NCBI RefSeq assembly: GCF_000972845.2
Contig: NC_040017.1
Coordinates: forward strand, 704,642-768,641
Direction: 5' to 3'
DNA from: Larimichthys crocea
Lineage: Eukaryota; Chordata; Actinopteri; Sciaenidae
DNA: 64,000 nt
The notes beneath the pieces were generated by a model. It ran no database searches. It saw nothing but the letters and a program-made list of their open reading frames with translations, and was not told the DNA's origin. Each line of letters starts with the position of its first letter. The first letter of the stretch is position 1. The position numbers and the translations under genes were made by a program. Of the stretch, positions 36,489 through 47,600 are shown one piece after another.

Positions 36489-39400
36489 ATGGGACTCCAA
36501 GTTCTGCTGTACTGGCCCAACATCATAGGTGAGAGACAGTATTTTTATGAATTACATTTGTTATGTTCACCGTGGCGTGGCAGCTAAACTGAATAACTTT
36601 ACTGTAAACCATGTGTGTTTCAGGATACATCAGGATCGGCCTTGTGTTTGCTTCATGGGCTGCCTATGAGACACCAGCAGTGTTTGTCTCTCTGTACTCT
36701 GCCTGCATAGCACTGGATGGTAATTGAAGTGACACATGTTTACAGTGATGCTGACAGCCAATGCCATCAGTGTATGAATGTGTGTGAATGGGTGAATGAG
36801 ATATGTAGTGTAAAAGAGCTTAGAGTGGTCGGAAGACTAGAAAGGAGATAAATAAGTACAGTTCATTTACATTTACTTAACCTTAACACACCTGTATGTA
36901 CAATAAACTGGTTTAACTTGAACTTTAATCAGGCCTGCTTTCATTAAAGTGAATTCTGGTAAGTCATTAATGTTATTAATTATTCATTTTGACAGGAAAA
37001 AATGGCTGAAATCCATGTAGCCTTAAATATAACAGAGCTAATATTATTGTCATTGTAAAAACGTCACATCAATTTGCACATGCTGACTCTGTAACAAATT
37101 CTTTTAGAACCTGTGTTGTCAGCTGTGGATGTTGTTGTTTGCTGGGGTTGTTTCCTCATGTTTTTCATCAGTGCTCTAATTTCATATATTAATAATGTCA
37201 TAATATTCTGTACACTGACAGTAATGCCTTATGTTCTATTCATTGTGGTGTGCAGGAGTGGATGGCTGGCTGGCAAGGACGCTGGGACAGACTTCCAGGT
37301 TTGGGGCCTGGCTGGACGTAGTGGTGGACAACCTGGGTCGAGGCATGCTATGGAGCCTGCTGTTTGAGGTCACGCACACTCACACACATCTTGTCACTGT
37401 ATGATCATCTAGTGAGAGATCTCTTCAGATGAGCCTCTCTTTTGGATTCACAGCAGCTCCACATGAAATGATTACATAGAGTGTCACAGTCATCTGAAGG
37501 ATGATCGGCCTTGCCTTCAATCCCTTCATCCATATTACACCAGCAGGCGCCTGCACTGTTGACAGCAGTCAGGGTGGATTTGTGGATTTGTCCTGCTCAT
37601 GCTCGTGTCATCAAGATGGATGAAGGCTGGGCATTGTGTTGGCATACCATGCACAAACTGACTCTAATAACAAACCTAAATTTGACATAAAGTGAATACA
37701 GTGCAAAGATATTTAATGTTCAAACAGGTACACAGTGTCCCAGCATGTCTGATTAAAGGACTGTTCCACTGTTTCTACAGTTTGTGGCGCTTTTGAAATG
37801 CAAATCATATCTACTTTATTTAGACCGTTTTATACATTAAGCCATAATATTATAAATAATTATCATGTCAATATCATGGGACAGCCACATGGTTTCACAT
37901 AATGCATCATATATAAGTCATAAGTCACATCTAGCACATTTCATGGCACGCTTAAAAGGACTACTAACCATTTACTCCATTTGCGTAAGTCATTTTATTA
38001 TGTTATAATATCAAAAGAAATATACAGCAACAATACAGCAGTTTGAGACTAGAAATATGTACATGACACACACTCACACGCCCTGCCCACACACAATAAA
38101 GTGAAATATGTCTCTGCATTATTTATAGAAAAACGTGTCCATCTTTAATGATGAACTTCATATACAGAGGTGTAGGAAGCTCATATTACACAGTAATCAA
38201 TTTTTTTGTAGTTATTACAAGGAGAGGCTCCATTGCTGAATATTCAATGAATCAATCAATCAAACTTTGTCTGTATAGCACTTTTCATGCAAAACATGTA
38301 ACACAAAGTGCTTCACACAATAAAAGCCCAGTGTTTTGCTTTGCAGAAGTCCTGAGTGAAGTAACATCACCTGAGGATGGTATCTCAACCAGGACGTGGA
38401 CATGTTCATCAGGCAGGGCTGATCCAATGACATATTCTCATGAGAGTTCCTATAATTAACATGATCAACACATGAATAACTCACACTTTGATTCTGATTA
38501 GTAAATAACATTCACATCACTATCAGAGGTTTGTAAAGGCCTGCTGATGATCCTGACGATCCTCCTCATGACAGCACAGTGTCAGCGTGCTACATCAGAC
38601 AGTCTGTGCTTTGAGTTAATTAAACACTAACTGAATGGATTCATTGTCTTATTGATCATGCACAGTATTTTTTCACAAGGGCAATCATAAACATGGGAAG
38701 TTGCATTGTGGGAGATGTTGGCTCCTGTGATTTGGAGTCAGGATATTTCATCCTCTGCTGTGTCAGTCAACCTGGATTTTTAAAGAAGTCTGATATCTAA
38801 TCACTGCAGTAGTCTGCAAACTAAAACCTTTTGTAATATTTGTATATTTTTAAAAAAAATGCTGAATTGATTTACCTTGGACTGCTCCTTTAAATCAGCA
38901 GAACATCACTGACTGACATCAGTGCTCTGCTGCTGAACCTTACCTGTATGTTTGATGTTTTTCATATGTTGTATCACAGTGGGGCTGGCTGGTGTCTGCG
39001 TTTGAGTGGTGTGTGTTTGTGTGTAACCACAACAGCAGAGGTGACAACTGGAAAAACAGCTTCACCACCAGCCCTCAACTCATACAAGCCATCATGGCAA
39101 ACGGTAAGCAGTATGTGACTGTGAGTGAGTCGATGTGTGGTCACAGATTGCACAAACTCATGTGAACTGTGTGTTTATGGTGCTATCAGGGTTTCGGACG
39201 CCTCTGGGCATGTGGGTGGTGAGTGGGCTGCACTGCCTCCCACTGTGGCTGTACGGGTGTCAGTGGGGTTTACTGGCCCACTGGCTCTATGTGCCTTCCT
39301 GGATCCAGGCTGTGGGGACCGTGCTGCTGGCTGCAGGCCGCCTGCTGGCTCTATCAGTTGAGGTAGAAATAACCTGACTGCTAAGCATGTTGACTAAAGT

Positions 39401-39532
39401 CGCTGCTCATATTTCACATTTTGTTAGTTTATGTAAAGCCATGTCACTTCCTTCTCTCTGCAGATGTGGTGCATATGGACACACATCGAGTACCTCACCA
39501 GCGACGAGGAGCCGGAGGAGAAAAACAACTGA
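36489..39532 (+). CDS. CDP-alcohol phosphatidyltransferase, CDIPT-like (complete, 6 exons)
   Basis: A 204-residue polytopic membrane protein of the CDP-alcohol phosphatidyltransferase family, which transfers a phosphatidyl group from CDP-diacylglycerol to an alcohol. Exons: 36489-36528, 36624-36719, 37256-37368, 38980-39103, 39190-39362, 39464-39532 (TGA); every junction is GT/AG and in phase. The full family signature is present: D45, D48, G49, A52, R53, G62, D66, D70 (DxxDGxxAR x8 GxxxDxxxD), so metal and CDP binding look intact. The N-terminus (WPNIIGYIRIG) and motif spacing resemble phosphatidylinositol synthase CDIPT (213 residues in human), but the C-terminal half is tryptophan-rich and poorly matched, with an acidic tail (TSDEEPEEKNN). 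Several hydrophobic stretches (about 18-44, 66-88, 123-150, 155-178) suggest ER-type membrane spans. The acceptor alcohol cannot be read from sequence; inositol is the simplest guess. Head-to-head with USP32, tail-to-tail with APPBP2. Confidence 0.88.
37757..38889. mobile_element. Possible TTAA-flanked element in CDIPT-like intron 3
   Basis: Bounded by TTAA at 37753-37756 and 38890-38893, with inverted terminal words AGGACTGTTCCA (left) and AGGAGCAGTCCA (right, read inverted). Inside, 38249-38325 carries the common fish repeat words CAATCAATCAAACTTTGTCT and CACAAAGTGCTTCACAC, perhaps nested. The inverted ends are short and imperfect. Confidence 0.35.
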
Positions 39533-40253
39533 GAGCCACTCAGCAGAATCAACTTAGACTGTATGAGCGATGGCCTCACAGGTCACAGGTCTCAGGTTTT
39601 CTCTAAAGCTGCAATGAACCATCGCTGTAGAAGAATGTGATTACATCAGCTGGATTTTCATTTTTGTTTTATTCTCACATAAGAATGTCTATTTATTTAT
39701 TAATTTGATATCAGACGTCTCTGAACATCCAGAGTAAGACATGTGGCTGCTGTATTGGCAGCATTTTGACCTCTCACTTTTCTTTTTATAGCCGTGAACA
39801 TGCTGAGATATGTCGTGTCTCATCTCAGACTGTGTGGGCATTCACACACACAGTGAGAAAAAAAGCCTGTCTTACTGAACTGTTACAGAACATTTCTGTT
39901 ATTAACATGAAACACAGTAGAGATTAGTCTGATCTGACTGTTTCAGGAAAGACCAAAGTGACAGGCTTTACTGTACGTGTACATCACACTGAAAGTGTAT
40001 GAAGCAGGTTAACAAGGTTAACTCTGGGTTAGAAACTATTTCAAGCATTCAAAATGCTAATAAATGCAAAGCTACATTAGTACCAAAGCAAAGCTGGGCA
40101 TCGGGGCTTTAGATTTGTCATGTGATGTCAGTCTTATTTAAATATGGATATTACTTTTCAGAATGATGTCAATGTTTTGCCTTTAAAGATATTTTTATAT
40201 GTATTTTAATGTGTAGCTTTACTTTTTGCTTTGGTGCACAATGTTTCTCATTA

Positions 40254-40275
40254 AATAAATAGTTTATATAATAAA
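40254..40275 (+). terminator. Poly(A) signals of the CDIPT-like gene
   Basis: Two AATAAA hexamers (40254-40259 and 40270-40275) follow about 720 bases of stop-rich sequence after the TGA at 39532. A GT-rich stretch (TGTCTTGTGTATAT) begins about 15 bases downstream, as expected of a cleavage/polyadenylation site. This places the 3' UTR at about 39533-40290. Confidence 0.55.
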
Positions 40276-40434
40276 GCAATGAAATGAAAAATGTCTTGTG
40301 TATATAAAGCATTCAGTGTGTTCAGAAAACCATTTACTCATGAAATGTATACTAACATCTGCCACCTGGAGGTGTTGAATGCCATGCAATGAAGTGTGGA
40401 AGTCCTTGTCCACCTGTGCTGTTGAAACAGTTAA

Positions 40435-41120
40435 AGGGTGAGTTCAGGGGTTGTATGGGGTTGTTCTTATCCACAGTCAGTGTGTTACAGTAGACGGTCA
40501 GTGTGCCTCCAGTTTAGAGGCAGACAGGAGGAGCAGTACAGCAGCAGAGTTATGCACAGCTGTGGACAGTCAGCAGAAAAAAATGATTTTAGCCACATAA
40601 AAAGGCACACCTAAAAAAAAAAAGCATGAACTATATTAAGAATATTGTATTGCTTTATTTTGCTGTCAGAGAGCCTTTATTTGCCACTAACTGTGGAACT
40701 TCCAACTGTGCTGTGCACTTCATTATGCTGCAAATCAGCTGTTTGCGTCTGAAAGCTGTGAGATCAGACTCAAATCAACTTTCACCTTTTCTAAAAATGT
40801 GTATGTGTGTGTGTTTTCGAGCTGTGTCGCTGTAACTCTGAGCCACACAGCCGATCTGCAGTGTGATATAGTGCGCTACGTAGAAATATGGAATCTTTAC
40901 AGTTAGTGTCAAAGAAGAAGTCTGGCTGGCTGACTGCAAGGTAAAGCTGTAAAATATTCTTAATAAAGTGTACACTTAAACTGGTTCTGTTTTTTTTGAG
41001 GTGGTGTTTTTCTGCTGACCCTGTCCACAGCAGGGCACAGCTCTGCTTCTGTGCGTACACCATGTTCCGTCTACTGTAAGAACCTCATACGATCCACTTC
41101 AAAATACCCGAACTATCCCT
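40435..41120. mobile_element. 686-bp fold-back element flanked by TTAA
   Basis: Both ends abut TTAA (40431-40434 and 41121-41124). Left AGGGTGAGTTCAGGGG pairs with right (inverted) AGGGATAGTTCGGGTA, and similarity continues inward almost to the middle: TTACAGTAGACGG, GCTGTGGACAG with TCAGCAGAAAAA, TATTAAGAATATT and CACTAACTGT occur in both arms in the same order and opposite orientation. The element is thus nearly all inverted repeat, with arms of about 330 bp. TTAA targets point to piggyBac/Looper- or Kolobok-type mobilisation (inference). It sits between the convergent 3' ends of the CDIPT-like gene and APPBP2. Confidence 0.8.
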
Positions 41121-43395
41121 TTAATGTCATTGTAGTGTACCAAGATTGCCTTACTTGGAAATAAGTAAGAGTAGACGTGAGAAAATGTCCGCATACTTTT
41201 GTCAGTTAAGTGTATGTAAACAGGATGCTGCAGGCAGGTTGAGAAACAGAGCCTTGTGATATAAAATACTATAATGTTGGTGTGTATGTCTCAGTGGTTG
41301 CATGTTTCATCAGTTGCTGAAGGCGGGAATGCAAGAGAAAAAACTGCATGTGGCGTTTGTGATCAATGATATAAGTTTTAATGTTTTTGCAGCTAACAGT
41401 GAAGCAGTAACAGGACAACAGTGAAACATCCCCTCATCACAATTGGTGTCAGTCATCTGAACTTCTCAGGGCTGTTGGAGAGATCACAGCTTTATTGAAC
41501 TTTGTCCATATTTCCCAGCGAGCCCCTCTGACCCTCCTGTAGCACTCAAACTCTGCCAGTCCCTTTCAGACATCAGCAGATCACAATGATGAGCAGTATC
41601 TTCAGTCACACCTCGCCTCTTACATTCTATCAGTCGTTTTTTCTTTTTCTTGTTGGCCAAACAGAGAAATGTGACATTGTGGCGACATGCTGAAGTCTGG
41701 ACAGGAAATACTTCAGTGAAAAAGAGCCTTTTGTGGAATTTTCACGGGTGGTACAGAGAAAAAGAAAAAAAAATCCATTGCGAGAAGAAGCGCTGATAGA
41801 CCAGGCTGCAATTCAACAGGTGACATGTGACCTTTGGTTAAATGCAGTCAGGAGAGAACAAAGAGGATAGGAGATATGTTGAACCCAACTATCTTTGTAT
41901 ACAACTACAGCTGTAACATTCAACTCCATGTCTGCCCTGGAGGAATGCTCTGTGGTGTCGGGAGGGAGCGAGGGGGCGCCTGAGGCACCGAGTGTGTAGC
42001 TGAGCGTCCTTTTTAAAAGGGGGCTAAGGCTGGACCTCCTCAGCTAGAGCAACTCACATCAATGCTAGAGAAGGAGACGTCCGACAGCACTGAAGCGACA
42101 GCAAGGCAAAGCTCGTTCTCTTCAAATCAAAACAGCGGGGTGGCTTCGTCGTCGTGAAGGCATCAGATTTCAGACAGATCAGTAAAACTCTCATCACTCG
42201 TTTCTCTACAGAGCTACACACATCACACTTCTCTCAAGTCCTTCACTCTACACTCACTTAAAGGGTCCAATCGTGACAAATACTGCTCCTCACTTACCTC
42301 CAGTGGTATTTAGGCGTGCAGATAGTTTGTTCAGTGGGTGATATTTCATGTCTAATATTAAAAAAAGGTCATAAAAGAAGCGACGCAACATTTCCTTTTA
42401 ATGTACTCGTCACTCCGGTTTTCAGTTACAATGGAAGAAAAACTATCTGCAAGGCTAGATACCACAATGACACTGGTACCCAAGCTGTGGGTCTGCACCC
42501 CACAAAAGGGTTTGTGAGTGAATTACCAAGGTAGAAAATAAGAAAATGCACAAGTGTACTACACAAAATGATGTTTATCTTTTGAAATACTGCACGATTT
42601 TCTAACTCTTCAGGCCTCAAACAGAACAGTCTGAGAAGATACAATCTGATGAATGACCAGGCGGGTATGCAGGCCCATGTAGGCTTATTACACATGCACA
42701 GTCTGACTATCTGTCCAATCATTTCTAAGAAATGTGAGCAGAGGAATGCCAAAGGGAACGCTTGATTTTCACACTGTAAAGGGGTTGACTTCACAACATA
42801 TGTTGGTCTGTATTATGTGTTCATGTAAATTGGATGAATATCAGTGGATGCATCAGTTAACATTGGAACCAGCCTTAAAATTCATGATAGGTTGTAGTAA
42901 AGCAAATTCCTCTGCACTCTTTGTTGTGATGAGCGATTCTTTAAAACTCTGCGTACAGACCAGCACCTTCATGTCAGCGAAGCACCAGACTGCGGGGAAA
43001 GATTTGGCTTGACATCATTTCCACTGACATGAGTCAGAAAGTGAATAGGCCATGTCATTGGTTGTTTTCAGGGTCAGGTTTGTGCTGATTGGTTCATTCT
43101 GACTGAAGCGCTCTATAGTGAAACAACTGATGGGATTCTGGACAGAAACGGTGAGTGGGATGGAAATGTGACAGGAAGGAGTGGAGAGGAAAGGCCATAC
43201 GCACAGGTAAACAGGCTGGAGACACACTCACACACAAATATACAACATTGGTCCCCATTTTAGTGCCCTTAAGGGTTTCATAGTTCATTTAGCACTTAGA
43301 AGTATGGGTCCGTCTACAGACAGATAACTGCAAGCTGGTGTAAGGCTGGTAATCATCAGTGGAGCACTTGGGCACCCAGAGTTCTATCTGTGTAT

Positions 43396-43399
<4 letters not shown>

Positions 43400-43489
<90 letters not shown>
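43400..43489. repeat. (CA)n microsatellite
   Basis: About 45 CA units, the longest in the window, probably within the APPBP2 3' UTR. Confidence 0.95.
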
Positions 43490-43491
<2 letters not shown>

Positions 43492-43997
43492 TAAGATGAA
43501 CAGCCAATGCGAGGCTCAGTAGCCTCTGCACATACAGCGTGTTCCTCTCCTCCCTCCCTTGTTTTAAAGTAAAAGTGATGAGCGGCTCCACTCAGTAAGA
43601 AAAGCATAACAAAGGGTACAAAGCTACATAAAATACACTTTGCATAAAAATATTGGCATTTTAATTATTCTAGGTCAGTACTAAGCTGGAAAAACGGTCA
43701 AATAAAGTGAGAGGCAGACCTGTGAGGCCTGTCATGTGTATAACAATATACCCACTGGTTCAACACATTCCACTGTTTGTAATCTGTCTCCACCAAAGCA
43801 GTTCAAAAAGGAGTTTCTCAGAGTCCAGTTCATTTACTCTGCAAAGGAAAACAAAAAAACAAGAAGCCTTCAATGAAACGTAAGGGTACAATCCGCTGTA
43901 TCATGTTCCTGTACAAGTGTCAAAAATGACGTCTTCCATCTCTGTTCCTCCGAGCGATGACTGAGCTGATGGATGTGGGATTGAAACACAGATTTCA

Positions 43998-44000
<3 letters not shown>

Positions 44001-44061
<61 letters not shown>
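44001..44061. repeat. (GT)n microsatellite
   Basis: About 30 GT units, probably in the APPBP2 3' UTR, opposite phase (GT on plus) to the CA tract 0.5 kb away, so the two could pair in RNA. Confidence 0.95.
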
Positions 44062-44063
<2 letters not shown>

Positions 44064-44459
44064 GTCCAGATACTGTCATGTCAGGTCCATGGCCCTGGAG
44101 AACTTGTTTTTTATCCTGCGGTGAGTCTCATGGCATTCAGAGCTACAATGGTTCCAATACAAAAGCAAAAAAAAGAAAGAAAAAAAAGTCCTCTGATTCC
44201 AAACTGAAAAGAAAAAGGCAAGTGAGACAAGAGGAGAGGAGAGGTCATGAGGAGTCATCCTTACAGGATGTTTGAGGTTGTTGTTTTCTTGTTTTTTCAT
44301 CCCCTCGGTCTCGTGTGTGTCTTTCTCTTGAGAAATGCAACAGTCTGCTCTGGGGTGAAGCTGCGTCCAGTCTGGAGTTGCATCTCGTGGTTTGTGTGGG
44401 TGTTGTGAGGTTTGATAACGGTGTCTCTACTTCTTTTTTTTTAATTCCATGACTAAATA

Positions 44460-44461
<2 letters not shown>

Positions 44462-44507
<46 letters not shown>
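44462..44507. repeat. (GT)n-(GA)n microsatellite
   Basis: About 23 GT units followed by a short GA run, 180 bases beyond the APPBP2 stop codon. Confidence 0.95.
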
Positions 44508-44516
<9 letters not shown>

Positions 44517-44684
44517 ACTGGCAGCTGCAGTGACCATAAAGTCACCTGACATGCCGGTGATGCTTGAATTTACTGTGTATTACTAATTAACTGTGTGCAA
44601 CTGAAGCATCACATTAGGGCTCATCATGTGTCCTCTCCAGGCTAAAGCCCACGTGTCCTTGTTTCCTTTCTTCCCTCATAAAAA

Positions 44685-47600
44685 TCAGCCGAGACAGGGA
44701 CGGGTGGGGCCAAGGCTCTGAGCCAATAGGAAAGCTTGTACCACTTCCTGGGTCTGCTGGGGCGTAGTATTGACGTCCTCCAGGGCGTCTGCGACGGCAA
44801 ACTGCCGGTCCCTCAGCCGGTTCCAGTTGGACAGTATGTTGTGGTATTCAAACACCTTCTCGTAGTTTCCCACTGAGTTATAGAGTTTGATCAGGCCTCG
44901 GTAGTCGTACTCCAGCCCGCTATAACCTTCTCCGAACAGCTTCTTACCTATGAGGACACAACAGACATCACAAACCAGGGTTCAGTAGACTGAAAACTCA
45001 TAGTCAGCTTTTTTCACATTCCATTAATCATTCAAGTCCATTTCTGAGAAATGATGCCAAAAATGTGAAATGTGGAAATGTTTTTCTTACAGTTATATTG
45101 TAACCTTTGGTAGACCAACTAACTACAAATGGATCAGCTGTTAATCAATAACAAAAACAATCGTTGGATGTTGAATTAATTACAAACTAATTAAGCTGCT
45201 AATACAGCATGGCCAATAAAACCACATTCTGGAACCTTTCTACCTTCAAAATCATGCTGATGCCACACAGACTTTTAAACACCACCAACTGTTTAACTGA
45301 TTTTGGTAAAACTCCATATTATTTTATGGAAAAATGTTTTCTGGTTTTCCCGCCTCAATGCTTCATCAGTGATTTACAGTTTCCTGGTGGAAACTCAGTC
45401 CATGCTGCCCAGACTGGGAGCTCTAAGAACAAGGGGGGCGCTGGACAAGCGGGCAAGGGCAATGTAACCAGCAGCCTCGACAGACATAATGGCAGAGGAG
45501 AGAGTGAAGAGGAAGTTGACGGAGGAAGCTAAGAAGAGAAAAGAAGAGAGTGAGTGAGCGAGCAAGAAGCTGCCAGACAGAGCTTGGTGAAAAAAAAGGC
45601 TGAAAGACAGACACTGAGCTGGGCTGACTGCTGTTGGACTAGTCAGTAATATTAGCAAAGTTGTCAACTTGCTAGTTTTTGATCATCAGTAATGTAATCA
45701 GAACCAATACTTGAGTACAGCGGAACATATTTACCACAGTGGGATTACAGTCTGATACTAATGAATGAATTAGAAAAATCCAACATCATGCTGCTTTACG
45801 CCTTGGACATACATTAAGCATTGGAGGCTAGTTCCAGCAGCAGAGAGAGGGACACATGGGTCTGAGTCAGCTACCGACATTAGCTCAGAACTGGGTTCAT
45901 TTTTGGAGCAAAAAAGAGAACTATGTTTCCAGGAGTGACCACAGGCCTGTATTACAAAGTGAGGTCCAGCTCTGTTTTGGTCTAACCCAGGCCTTCTGCT
46001 TTCCACAAGCAGGCCTATCTATGATAAATGGCTAACCTGCCAAGTTGTTATTTGTGCAGTACGGGAACCTGGCATGGACAAAAGTACTGTATTTACAATA
46101 AAGTAAGATCAGCATCAGTAACCATCCACCCCTTCCCTGTGTCTGACCGATAGCGATGGAGCGCAGGTAGAGCCTCTCTGCGTCTTCATACTGGTTCATG
46201 TCGTAGTTGTAGAGGGAGGCCAGGTGACCCACAGACAGAGCCACCTCGTAGTCCTCGTGGCCCAGAAGCTGCTCTTTAATCTGGATGGCTTTGATGTGCA
46301 TCTCCTCTGCCTCCTGGTTCCACGGACACCCGCAAAACACAAGACACAACACAGAAAGAAACAGATCAGTCATCAGGGCGAGAAGGTGATTTCATCCACA
46401 GTGAGTTTGTTCCAAAGATTGATAGAACACTTTTACTGAAAGGCTCAGAGTTTGCAGCTATGACTGTTGTTGAGCAGGACCTCCGTCATGTGGCCCTGCT
46501 GCTGGACTCAATACAATGCAGCCATGAGGACTACACCATCACAGCATTGGATTTGATTGGTTCGATTATGGGAAACAACTGAAACAACTGAAAAGACCAG
46601 CTTGTGAACGGAATTATGGGTCCATTTTGACGTCAACACTAAACATGGAATATCCACGTACATTAAAACTACACGTGACCTGAAGAGGGATGGGGAATAT
46701 TGTTTAACCATTCATTCCTGATAACCAAAGTAAATATTTGTACCTGAATATGGTCTTAAAGGTCAGTCTGTCTCTGTCTCTGATTGTTCTACATGTAGCA
46801 CTTGAACAGCTTGTTTGATGAGGCTGATGTACCTCCATAATCCTGTACTTTGTGAGTTGTATCCATACAGTCGACTGCACTTGTAAGTCACTTTGGATAA
46901 AAGCGTCAGCTGCAGTGTAACAGGGAAACACTGTCCAGGGAACGTTACACTAAAGGGACTAACTCTGGACAATATTCACTTCACTCAGACTCATTTCAAA
47001 TGCATAACAAAAGGACTGTAGATTTTGTCCTCTATCACTAACACTGACAGTGCATCCATGAAGCCAGTGTGAAGAGGAACATGTGTAGCTGAACAGTGTT
47101 TTAAGACAGTATGCACATGCAGGGAGACAAAGAGACAAACAATCAGTCAGACAGATCCACCCACCTTGAACTTCCTCATGGACTGGTAGAGTCGTCCGAG
47201 GTTGCCGTAGTGTTTGGCTGTCTGGACGTTGAACTCTCCGAAGGCCTTCTTGGCCAGCTGCAGTGAGGAGAGGTGAAGGTCATGAGCCTCCTGCAGGAGG
47301 CGCTCTTCTGTCTCCTTGTTGTGGCAGTCGATGGCGATCTCCTCCAGAATCAGAGCTGAGAGGATGATGAAGTCCGTGTCATTTTTTGGCATGAAATGAA
47401 ATGAGGCTTTAAGTTACAATCAGTCTGACTTCACTGTGACCTTCTGATTCTTTAAAGAGGAAACAATATTTTGTTATGTTGAATAAAGATCTGCTGTCGC
47501 AGTACAGAGTGTCAGCATAGCTTTTCTATTACACAACTATTTTGGTACAAACATTTTTCCGCCAGTGTGGCGGATAGTCTTCTGAGATTTATGCACCGCA

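Larger units (their letters stand above)
41491..44684 (-). other. Probable APPBP2 3' UTR with distal poly(A) signal
   Basis: Downstream of the APPBP2 stop codon no gene is seen for 3.2 kb. On the minus strand an AATAAA (41491-41496, TTTATT on plus) could end the transcript; a long 3' UTR is usual for APPBP2 in other vertebrates. The stretch contains three long dinucleotide tracts at 43400-43489, 44001-44061 and 44462-44507 and otherwise no recognisable element. Its extent is inference. Confidence 0.4.

Noticed and set aside
41190..41223. Tc1-like end, CATACTTTTGTCAGTTAAGTG
   Set aside because: Resembles a Tc1/mariner terminal word but only ~30 bp with no partner end; too short to call.
42426..42794. 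122-codon minus-strand frame within the probable APPBP2 3' UTR
   Set aside because: Hydrophobic-looking but without recognisable domain; downstream of the APPBP2 stop and not joined by splice sites.
43289..44300. Cys/Val- and His/Thr-rich frames
   Set aside because: They are translations of (CA)n/(GT)n tracts.
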